This document shows, in pieces, positions 41,669-49,999 of a DNA stretch of 64,000 nucleotides. The notes beneath the pieces were generated by a model. That model had not been told where the DNA came from. It did no database searches and saw only the letters and a list, made by a program, of their open reading frames with translations. Each line of letters starts with the position of its first letter. Positions within the stretch are counted from its first letter, which is position 1. This DNA is from Paenibacillus illinoisensis NBRC 15959 (GTDB lineage: Bacteria; Bacillota; Bacilli; Paenibacillales; Paenibacillaceae), in assembly GCF_004000925.1 (NCBI RefSeq), contig NZ_BIME01000004.1:248001-312000 (forward strand), read 5' to 3'. The translations under genes and the position numbers were made by a program.

Positions 41669-41710
41669 GTGAAGCAGATGATAAGGGGCAATGATTTGGT
41701 GGGAATATAA
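41669..41710 (+). other. 13-codon open frame with good ribosome site
   Basis: GTG with GGGGGAG eight bases upstream encodes MKQMIRGNDLVGI and stops two bases before a terminator hairpin. It may be a leader peptide, a micro-protein or the start of a deleted gene. Confidence 0.2.
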
Positions 41711-41711
41711 C

Positions 41712-41734
41712 AAAACGGGCCAGATGGCCCGTTT
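41712..41734. terminator. Two-sided terminator between aroK and the rhodanese gene
   Basis: AAACGGGCC, AGAT, GGCCCGTTT; weak T-runs on both sides. Confidence 0.75.
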
Positions 41735-41831
41735 AAAACTGACTGTAGCGGAGCGGAATCCAAAAGCTACAGGGTGAATTGGCTTGTTGCAATTCCTGAT
41801 AACGCTGTGTTGGGTTCCTGCTCCAGATCAC

Positions 41832-42140
41832 TTAGTCTTCCTGCTGCCATTGCAGCATGCCGCCAACCATGTTGGTGCAGCCTGCATAACCAAGCTGCTG
41901 CAAGTACTCGGCGGCACGCTCGCTGCGGTAACCACTGCGGCAGATCAGAATGATCTCGCCGGACTTTTCGATTTCGGACAATCTGTCCGGAATTTGTCCC
42001 AGCGGGATATGCTTGGCTCCTTCAATCATGCCTTGCGCGACTTCCTCGTCCTCACGAACGTCTATCATCTGAAGCTTCTCTCCTGCCTGCAGGCGGCGAC
42101 GCAGCTCGGATGTTTCTATTTCAGCTATTTGAGTCATCAT
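41832..42140 (-). CDS. Rhodanese-like domain protein
   Basis: A 102-residue single-domain sulfurtransferase. The active-site loop is ILICRSGYRSERAA with Cys67, the family start is LQMIDVREDEEVAQGMIEGAKHIPLGQI, and the fold is complete. It carries a persulfide and passes sulfur to an unknown acceptor. Two ATG codons stand in a row after AGAGGACCTG. Cytosolic, single gene. Confidence 0.92.
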   Translation of the reverse strand: MMTQIAEIETSELRRRLQAGEKLQMIDVREDEEVAQGMIEGAKHIPLGQIPDRLSEIEKSGEIILICRSGYRSERAAEYLQQLGYAGCTNMVGGMLQWQQED

Positions 42141-42284
42141 TCAGGTCCTCTTTTCTGTATGGACTTAACGCCTATAATGATACCCAAGCTATGTGGGGGA
42201 TGTCAATTTGGCGAATCGACTTCGTTTTATTTGTAACAAATATATAAAGCAGATTAATCTGATCAATGAAGGAGAATTTCATCC

Positions 42285-43580
42285 ATGGACGTAATTGTTA
42301 AACCAACCCCTACACTGAATGGGGAAATTGGAGCCCTTTCCTCCAAAAACTACACTACCCGCTATCTGCTCGCAGCAGCATTGGCAGAAGGTACAAGTAC
42401 AATTCATTATCCGGCCCACAGCGAAGACAGTGATGCGATGCGCAGATGTATCCGTGATCTTGGAGCCGTACTAGAAGAAGATGACAGCAAGATCGTCATT
42501 CAAGGCTTCGGCAGTCATCCTCGTGATGTGCGCGAGTTAAATGTAGGCAACGCAGGTGCAGTGCTTCGCTTCCTGATGGGCGTAACCGCGCTCTGTCCTG
42601 AAGTTACCTTTGTGAATACCTATCCGGACTCACTCGGTAAACGTCCGCATGACGACCTGATTGATGCTCTTGGCCAGCTTGGTGTTGAAGTGCAGCATGA
42701 ACAAGGACGACTGCCGATCACGATCAAAGGTGGTAATGCCAAGGGCGGGCATATCCGTGTGTCCGGATCAGTAAGTTCCCAGTATCTGAGCGCATTGCTT
42801 TTTGTTACTCCGCTTCTTGCAGAAGACAGCACTATTGAAGTTTTAAACGACCTCAAGTCCAAAGTGGTAATCGGTCAAACACTTGAAGTGCTTGAACAGG
42901 CAGGAATCGTTATTCATGCGAGCGATGATTACATGTCTTTCCGCGTACCTGGTGGTCAGGCTTATCAACCGCAGACGTATACCGTTCAAGGAGATTATCC
43001 TGGTTCGGCTGCAGTTCTGGCTGCAGCAGCGGTTACTCAATCGGATGTGAAGATTCTGCGCCTGATGGAACAGAGCAAACAGGGAGAGCGTGCAATTGTT
43101 GACGTTCTGCGCATGATGGAAGTGCCGCTCACGCATGAGAATGATGTGGTACATGTACAAGGTAACGGAACATTGAAAGCCGTAGAATTTGACGGAGATG
43201 CAGCGACGGACGCTGTTTTGGCGATGGTAGCCGCGGCTGTATTTGCGGAAGGGACATCACGGTTTTATAATGTAGAGAACCTGCGCTACAAGGAATGTGA
43301 CCGAATTACGGATTACCTGAACGAGCTGCGCAAGGCAGGGGCAAACGTGGAAGAGCGTCAGGCCGAGATTATCGTTCACGGACGTCCGGAGGGTGTCGAA
43401 GGCGGCGTAGAGATCAATGCTCACTTCGATCATCGCGTTATCATGGCATTGACCGTGGTTGGCCTTCGTTCCAAGGAGCCGCTTCGTATTCGGGATGCAC
43501 ACCACGTAGCCAAGTCCTATCCTCAATATTTTGATCATTTGCAGGCGCTTGGCGCCTCAGTTCAATGGGTAAAAGAGTAA
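42285..43580 (+). CDS. aroA: 3-phosphoshikimate 1-carboxyvinyltransferase (EPSP synthase), divergent class
   Basis: A 431-residue enzyme joining phosphoenolpyruvate and shikimate-3-phosphate. The functional residues can be found: Lys21 and Arg26 in SSKNYTTR, SGSVSSQYLSALL (Ser-Ser-Gln), the Asp in DAATDAVL, RYKECDRI (Lys-Glu and Arg) and HFDHRVIMAL (Asp-His-Arg). The phosphate/PEP loop reads NVGNAGAVLRFLMG, unlike the plant/E. coli class I GNAGTAMRPL and the usual class II loops. ATG with AAGGAGAATTTC upstream. Monocistronic. It completes, with shikimate kinase nearby, two successive steps of the chorismate route. Confidence 0.93.
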   Translation: MDVIVKPTPTLNGEIGALSSKNYTTRYLLAAALAEGTSTIHYPAHSEDSDAMRRCIRDLGAVLEEDDSKIVIQGFGSHPRDVRELNVGNAGAVLRFLMGVTALCPEVTFVNTYPDSLGKRPHDDLIDALGQLGVEVQHEQGRLPITIKGGNAKGGHIRVSGSVSSQYLSALLFVTPLLAEDSTIEVLNDLKSKVVIGQTLEVLEQAGIVIHASDDYMSFRVPGGQAYQPQTYTVQGDYPGSAAVLAAAAVTQSDVKILRLMEQSKQGERAIVDVLRMMEVPLTHENDVVHVQGNGTLKAVEFDGDAATDAVLAMVAAAVFAEGTSRFYNVENLRYKECDRITDYLNELRKAGANVEERQAEIIVHGRPEGVEGGVEINAHFDHRVIMALTVVGLRSKEPLRIRDAHHVAKSYPQYFDHLQALGASVQWVKE

Positions 43581-43600
43581 AATAACACGTTTAAGAGGTT

Positions 43601-43767
43601 GTTCAAAAAGTCCGCTTTTGATTACGAAGGATGCCTAGCGGCATCATCAGCATCGAATATGGAATTCAGCCGAAATGTCCGTTGCTCACGTAGTTTTCCC
43701 TACGCTCCGCTACTCCATTTCTAGCTTCATCCCATCTTCTCGGTACTGAAAACTGGTCTTTTTGAAC
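43601..43767. repeat. 167-bp inverted-repeat element (MITE- or REP-like)
   Basis: Bounded by exact 10-bp inverted ends GTTCAAAAAG and CTTTTTGAAC. Inside are two hairpins: GATGCC-TAGC-GGCATC at 43630-43645 and CGTAG-TTTTCC-CTACG at 43689-43704. No protein frame. It fills the space between aroA and the CoA-binding gene, where no other terminator is seen. I believe similar elements occur in many Paenibacillus genomes, which needs a search. Confidence 0.6.
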
Positions 43768-43801
43768 ACGCACTTTAAGCAGAAAAGGATGGTGCTTGAA
43801 C

Positions 43802-44236
43802 ATGGAATTTAACAACCCAACTCGCGAAGAAATTGGGCAACTTTTACGCAAGGCAGGCAACATCGCAGTCGTCGGCTTATCGGACAAATCGGATCGGACA
43901 TCCTACATGGTTGCAGAAGCCATGCAGAGCAGAGGATATCGGATCATTCCGGTTAATCCACAAGCACAGGGAGAGATCCTTGGTGAGAAAGTATATGCAA
44001 CCCTCGCGGATATTCCCGAGCCCGTGGATATTGTGAATGTGTTCCGTCGCAGCGAATATACACCGGAAGTAGCTCGTGAAGCCGCAGCCATCAAAGCAAA
44101 CGTCTTGTGGCTCCAGCTTGGCATTCACAATGATGAGGCTGTACAGATTGCGGCTGAGAACGGAATGACAGCCGTAACGAATCGCTGCATCAAGGTGGAG
44201 GACTCCATCGTTCTGCGCGGTGCCGGACGCGGTTAA
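43802..44236 (+). CDS. CoA-binding domain protein (YccU-like)
   Basis: A 144-residue single Rossmann domain of the CoA_binding_2 (YccU) type: NIAVVGLSDKSDRTSYMVAEAMQSRGYRIIPVNPQ at the start, then EPVDIVNVFRRSEYTPEVAREA and VLWLQLGIHNDEA, ending NRCIKVEDSI. Homologues bind CoA but their action is unknown. ATG after AAAAGGATGGTGC; the TTG two codons upstream is less likely. Follows the repeat element and has its own terminator. Confidence 0.9.
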   Translation: MEFNNPTREEIGQLLRKAGNIAVVGLSDKSDRTSYMVAEAMQSRGYRIIPVNPQAQGEILGEKVYATLADIPEPVDIVNVFRRSEYTPEVAREAAAIKANVLWLQLGIHNDEAVQIAAENGMTAVTNRCIKVEDSIVLRGAGRG

Positions 44237-44255
44237 GCGAATATGGAATAGACCG

Positions 44256-44287
44256 GATCCCGTTAACTTCAAGTTAACGGGATTTTT
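44256..44287 (+). terminator. Rho-independent terminator
   Basis: ATCCCGTTAACTT pairs with AAGTTAACGGGAT across one base, then TTTTT. Confidence 0.9.
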
Positions 44288-44415
44288 CTGTGTTTAGAGC
44301 TGCGAATGCTCCTTGCTTTAAACTGCTTTCTTGCCTTTAGATCGTAGCTGTGGTGGTCATTGGGTCGCAAGTCATAAGAGTTTACGGCAAATTTCCAGCA
44401 GCTTACCGTTTTGCT

Positions 44416-44444
44416 TTGACAAAACGTTTCGTAAAGCTTACCAT
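44416..44444 (+). promoter_or_regulatory. Sigma-A promoter of the PTS operon
   Basis: TTGACA, 17 bases, TACCAT. The spacer contains AAACGTTTCGTAAA, a partial palindrome that could be an operator; it is too poor a match to call a cre site. Confidence 0.55.
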
Positions 44445-44468
44445 CTAGGATAGAAAGGAGAGGTCGCC

Positions 44469-46349
44469 ATGAATTGGCTCGGATCCTTGCAGCAGCTCGG
44501 ACGAGCGGTAATGCTGCCTACAATGGTCCTGCCCGCAGCCGCAATTTTGCTGAGTGTTGGCAGTTTGCCCTGGGACGCCTGGGGATTGAAAGTTGTTGGT
44601 GAAGTGTCTACCGTGGCCGGACACGGTATTTTTTATTTTTTGCCGTATTTGTTTGCTGTCGGTGTAGCATTGGGACTCTCCAACCAGGCCGGACAAGCGG
44701 GACTTGCCGCTTTGGCCGGTATCGTTATATATGATCAGGTGACTCGCCATTTCGGGGATGGAACCATACAGCCAGCTTCTTTAGTTGGAATTATTCTCGG
44801 CGCTCTGGCCGGGGTGACACATAATCGGTTCAAAAGTATCAAGCTGCCTGAGATATTGCAATTTTTTGGCGGGTCCAGGTTTGTATTGCTGATCGTTGGG
44901 CTGTGCTCGGCGCTGTTTTCCTGTTTCATGCTGTGGCTCGCCCCCATATTACAGCATGGACTGAATGCGATCGCCGCTTGGGAATACAGTCTCGGCGGTT
45001 TTGGGTTGTTCATTTACGGAGTCCTATACAGAGTATTGGTGGCTTTTGGGCTGCACCACTTGCTTAACAATGTGTTCTGGTTTCAGCTGGGGACCTATGA
45101 AACGCCAGACGGTAACATTGTGCAGGGGGATCTGCCACGATTTTTTGCAGGGGATCCAACCGCGGGTTACTTTATGGCAGGCTTGTTTCCCATCATGATG
45201 TTTGCCATACCTGCCATTGCCTTTGCGATTATTCAGGAGGCAAGGGAAGATCTGAAACCGAAGATCAAAAAGACATTTCTCACTTCTGCGCTGGTTTGTT
45301 TTCTGACAGGTGTATCCGAGCAGATTGAATTTGCCTTTTTGTTTGCAGCACCTTATCTGTTTATCGTACATGCCGTTATGTCGGGACTTGCGATGTGGAT
45401 TGGTTATTGGCTTGATATCAGGCACGGCTTCTCTTATTCCGCCGGCATTATCGATTACATACTCAACTTCCATCTATCAGAGAATGCTTGGAAACTCATA
45501 CCGATTGGCATACTATATGGACTGGTTTATTACTTCCTGTTCCGCTGGGCCATTCGTACGTTCAAGATTCCAACGCCAGGACGGGAAGAAGGCTCCATGC
45601 TGGAGGATTGGGTGGGGAATATTCCTTACCAAGCACCATTGATCCTGGAAGCATTGGGCGGTAAGGAAAACATCGTACAGGTAGAGGCATGTATTACACG
45701 GCTTCGTCTGACGGTGCACAACGACCGTCTCATCGATACGGGAGCTATGAAGAGTATGGGGTCTGCGGGGCTGATCAAGCTCGGTGGTGGTAACGTCCAG
45801 GTCGTGTTTGGCACGTATTCCGAATTGATTCGTGAAGAGATTGCCAAGCTCCTTGAGCGGGATTTGCCGCAAGTCCTGTTCTGTGCACCGGTTCAAGGCA
45901 AAATGCTGCCGATCGAAGAGGTGCCTGATCAGATCTTTGCAGCGAAGCTGGTTGGGGATGGGGTGGCTTTTGTTCCGGAAAAGGGAGAGCTGGTGTCACC
46001 AGTCTACGGAACGATTATGCACCTGTATCCGACGATGCATGCTTTGGGCATATCCACTCGGGAAGGACTTGAGGTCCTGCTTCATATCGGTATCGATACC
46101 TCGCAGCTGAAGGGGCATTTTGAAGCCTTTGTTCAGGAAGGAGATACCGTCGAGCCCGGGCAGCTGTTGATCAAGTTTGATCTGGCTGTATTGCGGGCAG
46201 AGGCAGCGTCACTGACTACACCGATGGTGATCACGAATCCGGATCGTGTTAAATCATGGAGCTTTGCTCCATTTAAGCAAGTCAAGAAAGGTCAGGCATC
46301 CGTCATGTCCGTGGTGCTCTATGACAGGAACGTTGGAGGGGTAGAATGA
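44469..46349 (+). CDS. PTS transporter EIICBA, glucose/N-acetylglucosamine family
   Basis: A 626-residue sugar transporter that phosphorylates its cargo during uptake. EIIC (residues 1-380) has many helices with LPAAAIL, FGLHHLLNNVFWFQ and GDPTAGYFM, the type used for N-acetylglucosamine or glucose. EIIB follows with the phospho-cysteine Cys408 (EACITRLRL). EIIA (about 470-620) carries His539 in LLHIGIDTSQLKG. The HHLLNNVFWF motif agrees best with GlcNAc transporters (NagE/NagP), though glucose cannot be ruled out. The ATG is after AAAGGAGAGGTCGCC. The stop overlaps the Enzyme I start by four bases. Confidence 0.93.
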   Translation: MNWLGSLQQLGRAVMLPTMVLPAAAILLSVGSLPWDAWGLKVVGEVSTVAGHGIFYFLPYLFAVGVALGLSNQAGQAGLAALAGIVIYDQVTRHFGDGTIQPASLVGIILGALAGVTHNRFKSIKLPEILQFFGGSRFVLLIVGLCSALFSCFMLWLAPILQHGLNAIAAWEYSLGGFGLFIYGVLYRVLVAFGLHHLLNNVFWFQLGTYETPDGNIVQGDLPRFFAGDPTAGYFMAGLFPIMMFAIPAIAFAIIQEAREDLKPKIKKTFLTSALVCFLTGVSEQIEFAFLFAAPYLFIVHAVMSGLAMWIGYWLDIRHGFSYSAGIIDYILNFHLSENAWKLIPIGILYGLVYYFLFRWAIRTFKIPTPGREEGSMLEDWVGNIPYQAPLILEALGGKENIVQVEACITRLRLTVHNDRLIDTGAMKSMGSAGLIKLGGGNVQVVFGTYSELIREEIAKLLERDLPQVLFCAPVQGKMLPIEEVPDQIFAAKLVGDGVAFVPEKGELVSPVYGTIMHLYPTMHALGISTREGLEVLLHIGIDTSQLKGHFEAFVQEGDTVEPGQLLIKFDLAVLRAEAASLTTPMVITNPDRVKSWSFAPFKQVKKGQASVMSVVLYDRNVGGVE

Positions 46350-48106
46350 AGATACAAGGCATCAATGGAGCTGCAGGCGTAGCCATCGGCAAAGCATTTG
46401 TCCTGCCCAGTTGGGAATGGGATCTGCCGGACCAGAAGATGGACTCGGTGGATCTCGCCCAGGAGTTCGAACGGCTGTACGAGGGAATACGGACATCGAA
46501 GGATGAGATCGAATTTATCAAGAATGAGTTCAAGGAAGTTGTCGGTCCGGAGGAGTCCAGCATCTTTGATGCACATCTGGCCATTCTGGAAGATCCGGTA
46601 TTCATGAACGAGATTCGCGGCATTATTGAACGGCAGTACAAAGCGGCAGAAGTGGCGGTAAAAGAAGCCATTGACCACTTTGTTACCATGTTCGATTTGC
46701 TGGATGATGAATATATGAAGGAACGGGCGATCGACATCAAGGATGTCGGCAACCGATTGTTGAAGCATCTGCTGGGAGCCCCGGAGATTACGCTCCCTTC
46801 GGATACTCAACCTTATATACTTGTAGCCAAGGAACTGTCTCCATCACAGCTGGCCCATCTGAATCCCAGTCACGTATTGGGCATTGTGACCCTGATTGGT
46901 GGCAAGACGTCGCATTCGGCAATTATGGCCCGTGCGCTTGGCATCCCCCTCGTTTCCGGTTTGGAAGCGAGTGTTGGCATGCCAGTGGACACCGGGGATA
47001 TGTTAGTGGTGGATGGTGATAACGGCTTGGTATTCACAGAACCGGATCGCAAGACAATTGAACGGTACACCATGATTCGCAGCAAACAGCTGAAGAAAAA
47101 GGAACAGCTCCAGGTGCTCGCTACAGTGGATGCGATCACGAAGGACGGTGCAATGCTGCATCTGGCATCGAACATCAGCTCCGTGAAGGAGCTGGATCTG
47201 GCTCTCAAGCACGGGGCAAAAGGTGTAGGCCTGTTCCGCACGGAATTTTTGTACATGGACCGTGCGACCTTCCCAGGCGAGCAGGAACAGTATGAGGTGT
47301 ATCGTTTGGTAGCGGAGAAGACGGCAGGTCAATCCGTGGTCATCCGAACACTGGATATTGGCGGTGACAAACAGCTCGATTATTTCGAACTGCCTGAAGA
47401 GGATAATCCATTTTTGGGTTATCGGGCCATTCGGATCAGCCTGGACCGCAAGGATCTGTTTAAGACACAGCTCACAGCGATTCTGCGGGCCAGTGCGGCA
47501 GGGAACGTCAAGATTATGTATCCCATGATCTCCTCTGTGGAAGAACTTAGACAGGCCAATGAGATTCTGCGTGAAGCGATGGCCGATCTGGATGAACGTC
47601 AAATCGCTTATGATCCTCATATTAAAGTGGGAATCATGATCGAAGTGCCTGCGGCAGTCATGATTGCTGACCTGCTGGCCGAGGAAGCGGATTTCTTCAG
47701 CATCGGGACAAACGATCTGGTACAGTACGTGCTGGCTGTAGACCGTATGAATGAACAAATTGCTCACATGTACCATCCGTATCATCCGGCAGTTCTGCGA
47801 ATGCTGCGTGCAACGGTCGATGCTGCTCGCACCGCTGGAATTGAGGTTAGTGTGTGCGGAGAGATGGCAGGTGACGAACGTTCCATTCCACTTTGGCTGG
47901 AGCTGGGCATTCGTAATCTTAGCATGTCACCGCAATCTCTGCTGCGGGTGAAGCACAGGGTGCTGAATACAACAGCCGTGGACGCCAAAGAAGCGGCGCG
48001 TGACTGCTTTGCACTGAGAACCAGTGCAGACATTGAGCAGCGTTTGCAGAAATATAATGATTCAACAGGAAATCCTGATGAACAAAGCGGGTCCAATGCT
48101 TCTTGA
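46346..48106 (+). CDS. ptsI: PTS Enzyme I (phosphoenolpyruvate-protein phosphotransferase)
   Basis: A 586-residue general PTS enzyme that takes phosphate from PEP and gives it to HPr. The phosphorylated residue is His190 in GGKTSHSAIMARA. PEP-binding motifs follow: GVGLFRTEFLYMDR, RTLDIGGDK, MIEVPAAVMIAD, IGTNDLVQYVLAVDR and the Cys of VCGEMAGD. Translation is coupled to the EIICBA gene by the ATGA overlap. A ptsI gene usually lies next to ptsH (HPr); here it is paired with a sugar permease instead, so it may be a second or the only Enzyme I. Confidence 0.93.
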   Translation: MKIQGINGAAGVAIGKAFVLPSWEWDLPDQKMDSVDLAQEFERLYEGIRTSKDEIEFIKNEFKEVVGPEESSIFDAHLAILEDPVFMNEIRGIIERQYKAAEVAVKEAIDHFVTMFDLLDDEYMKERAIDIKDVGNRLLKHLLGAPEITLPSDTQPYILVAKELSPSQLAHLNPSHVLGIVTLIGGKTSHSAIMARALGIPLVSGLEASVGMPVDTGDMLVVDGDNGLVFTEPDRKTIERYTMIRSKQLKKKEQLQVLATVDAITKDGAMLHLASNISSVKELDLALKHGAKGVGLFRTEFLYMDRATFPGEQEQYEVYRLVAEKTAGQSVVIRTLDIGGDKQLDYFELPEEDNPFLGYRAIRISLDRKDLFKTQLTAILRASAAGNVKIMYPMISSVEELRQANEILREAMADLDERQIAYDPHIKVGIMIEVPAAVMIADLLAEEADFFSIGTNDLVQYVLAVDRMNEQIAHMYHPYHPAVLRMLRATVDAARTAGIEVSVCGEMAGDERSIPLWLELGIRNLSMSPQSLLRVKHRVLNTTAVDAKEAARDCFALRTSADIEQRLQKYNDSTGNPDEQSGSNAS

Positions 48107-48175
48107 ATCCATTGTGCATGGTAAAATACCTTTAAATTAATATATTCATTTTTATACCATTTAAGTTAATATGAT

Positions 48176-48215
48176 ACAAAAAAGAGCCCTCGCCATGAGC
48201 GAAGGGCTTTTTTGT
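48176..48215. terminator. Two-sided terminator
   Basis: AAAAAGAGCCCTCGC, CATGA, GCGAAGGGCTTTTTT; serves the PTS operon and the convergent PfpI gene. Confidence 0.9.
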
Positions 48216-48224
48216 ATTCCTGAT

Positions 48225-48749
48225 TTACTTTTCAGCAAGTGTATCACAGAATGCTTTGCCATAGGGAGGAAGATCAGGCGGACGACGAGCCGAAATGATA
48301 TGTCCATCGACAACAACGGCTTCATCCTTCCAGATTGCTCCAGCATTTTCCATGTCATCCCGAATACCAGGTGTGGAAGTTACGGTGACCCCATCCAGAA
48401 TTTTGGCGGAGATCAGCACCCAGCCAGCGTGACAGATCTGCCCAATCGGCTTGCGATCTGCATGCATGTCCTTCACCAGTTCAAGGACTTTCGGATAACG
48501 GCGGAGCTTGTCAGGTGCCCAGCCGCCTGGCACGAGAATGCCGTCATATTGTGAACTGTCCAGTTCATCGAAGCTGTATTCCGCTTCAGCGGGAACACCG
48601 TATTTTCCGATGTAGACTTTACCTTTTTTCTCTCCAGCCAGATGTACCTCGGCACCTTCTTCACGCACGCGATGTACCGGGTACCACAACTCCAGATCCT
48701 CAAATTCTTCATCGACCAGTGCGATGACTTTTTTTCCTGTTAATCTCAC
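48225..48749 (-). CDS. DJ-1/PfpI family protein (type 1 glutamine amidotransferase-like)
   Basis: A 174-residue PfpI-like protein (YhbO/YfkM type). The nucleophile elbow is GQICHAGWVLISA with the Cys, the acid is the Glu in ALVDEEFEDLE and the tripeptide GGWAPDKLRR marks the general PfpI group. Homologues act as proteases or deglycases for glycated amino acids. The GTG is chosen since GGAG stands eight bases before it; the ATG two codons earlier is too close. Cytosolic, single gene. Confidence 0.9.
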   Translation of the reverse strand: MRLTGKKVIALVDEEFEDLELWYPVHRVREEGAEVHLAGEKKGKVYIGKYGVPAEAEYSFDELDSSQYDGILVPGGWAPDKLRRYPKVLELVKDMHADRKPIGQICHAGWVLISAKILDGVTVTSTPGIRDDMENAGAIWKDEAVVVDGHIISARRPPDLPPYGKAFCDTLAEK

Positions 48750-48993
48750 AACCATCTCTCCTTTTGCGGTGATTAGGATGTCGCATCTTATATTGTAACA
48801 GATTCTGTATGACACTTCATGATTGTGCATTTTCCCTGTTCAGATAACGGTTACATATATATGAAAGCTTATTTTCGACAACCTGCATTTGGGGGGAGTG
48901 GTAATTTGTACAACCTATGGTTTGCGGCAGGATTTAAGCGGAAAAAGGTCGAATGGTAACGTATACGAGTATAGAACGAATGAGGTGATGAAT

Positions 48994-49437
48994 GTGCGCA
49001 AAACGTGCAAATGCGGACATGTAATGGAATTGGAATTGAGAACTGTAGTTTATGCGAAGAAAGTGGAGATTCGGAATGTGCCAGTTTTCGCATGCACGGA
49101 TTGTGTTTCATACGAAGTATTACAGCCGGTCAAGCCGGATTTGAAAGAATGTATCAGCAAGCTGGGTGAACAACCCGTGAAACAGGATCTATCCTTTGGC
49201 AAGCAAAATGAACTTGCAGATCTCTTCCACGAACAACTGCAGGCCTGGCCAGATGCAAGTGATCGCGAGATGGAACATCACATGCAGCAAGCTGTGAACG
49301 AACGAATTAATCTGCTGCTTGATATTATGGGATATGCTCAGAAGTCGGGCGACGAAGAATGGATGGAAACCACGGAGCGCAGGTTGAGCCAATTGTCCGG
49401 TTTTGTATGGCAGGCACATTTCTCGAATGTTGTCTAA
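48994..49437 (+). CDS. YgiT-type zinc-finger protein, 147 aa
   Basis: GTG start with GAGGTG six bases before it; an ATG two codons upstream touches that site. The first 45 residues have a zinc finger of the YgiT pattern: CKCGHVME and later VPVFACTDC (CxCG...CxxC). This is followed by a helical acidic C-terminal region (LADLFHEQLQAWPDASDREMEHHMQQAVNERINLLLDIMGYAQKSGDEEW). There is no helix-turn-helix as in the MqsA antitoxin, so it is not a classic toxin partner. No toxin gene beside it. Confidence 0.75.
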   Translation: MRKTCKCGHVMELELRTVVYAKKVEIRNVPVFACTDCVSYEVLQPVKPDLKECISKLGEQPVKQDLSFGKQNELADLFHEQLQAWPDASDREMEHHMQQAVNERINLLLDIMGYAQKSGDEEWMETTERRLSQLSGFVWQAHFSNVV

Positions 49438-49559
49438 TTTTGACGTGCAAAATGCTTGTTTTCATGAAAATTGGCTTTTTCATGCGCTTTTTGTTAAGAT
49501 ATCCTAGAGTGAAAACGCTCAACATAGCGGTATTCCTGAAAAAGGGGGATGTATATCAA

Positions 49560-49907
49560 ATGGCTGACATGACTAAAATGACAAGTATTGAACAGCTAAA
49601 CTCCGCAGTGGAGGCTACTGAAGACCAACCCTTGCTTCTGTTTAAGCACAGCACACGCTGCCCGATCAGCGCGAATGCTTATCAGGAGATGAACAATTAT
49701 TTGCAAAATAATCCTAATGAAAATGTAAACTATGGCATCATTTACGTCGTAGAAGATCGGCCTGTGTCTAATGAAGCAGCCGACAAGCTGGGAGTTAAGC
49801 ACGAATCTCCGCAGGCGATTCTGGTCAAAAAAGGAATCCCTGTATGGCATACTTCCCATTCGGATATTACTTCGTCCACACTCACGAATGCTCTAAGTGA
49901 GTCCTAA
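49560..49907 (+). CDS. ytxJ: Bacillithiol system redox-active protein YtxJ
   Basis: A 115-residue monothiol bacilliredoxin of thioredoxin fold. The active site is FKHSTRCPISANAYQEM with Cys34 (TRCPIS replaces CGPC), and the cis-Pro is in HESPQAIL. It reverses S-bacillithiolation of proteins. ATG after AAAAGGGGGATG. In Bacillus, ytxJ lies just before aroA(G)-ccpA; here ccpA again follows 92 bases later, a conserved order. Confidence 0.93.
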   Translation: MADMTKMTSIEQLNSAVEATEDQPLLLFKHSTRCPISANAYQEMNNYLQNNPNENVNYGIIYVVEDRPVSNEAADKLGVKHESPQAILVKKGIPVWHTSHSDITSSTLTNALSES

Positions 49908-49999
49908 AGCCTATTTTAATTGATTAATGCAAAAATTTGTCGTAATATAAATCTTAATGAAAATGGTATGAAAATTTACTGGTAATGGAGAGAAGTACT

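Noticed and set aside
43581..43801. CRISPR or tandem repeat array
   Set aside because: The space holds one palindromic element and no regularly spaced direct repeats; no CRISPR array was seen anywhere in the window.
47003..47785. 260-codon minus-strand frame inside ptsI
   Set aside because: Antisense to conserved Enzyme I motifs, so explained by codon bias.
48994..49437. Toxin-antitoxin system at the YgiT-type zinc-finger gene
   Set aside because: The zinc finger is similar to MqsA, but there is no HTH domain in the protein and no toxin-sized partner gene beside it.
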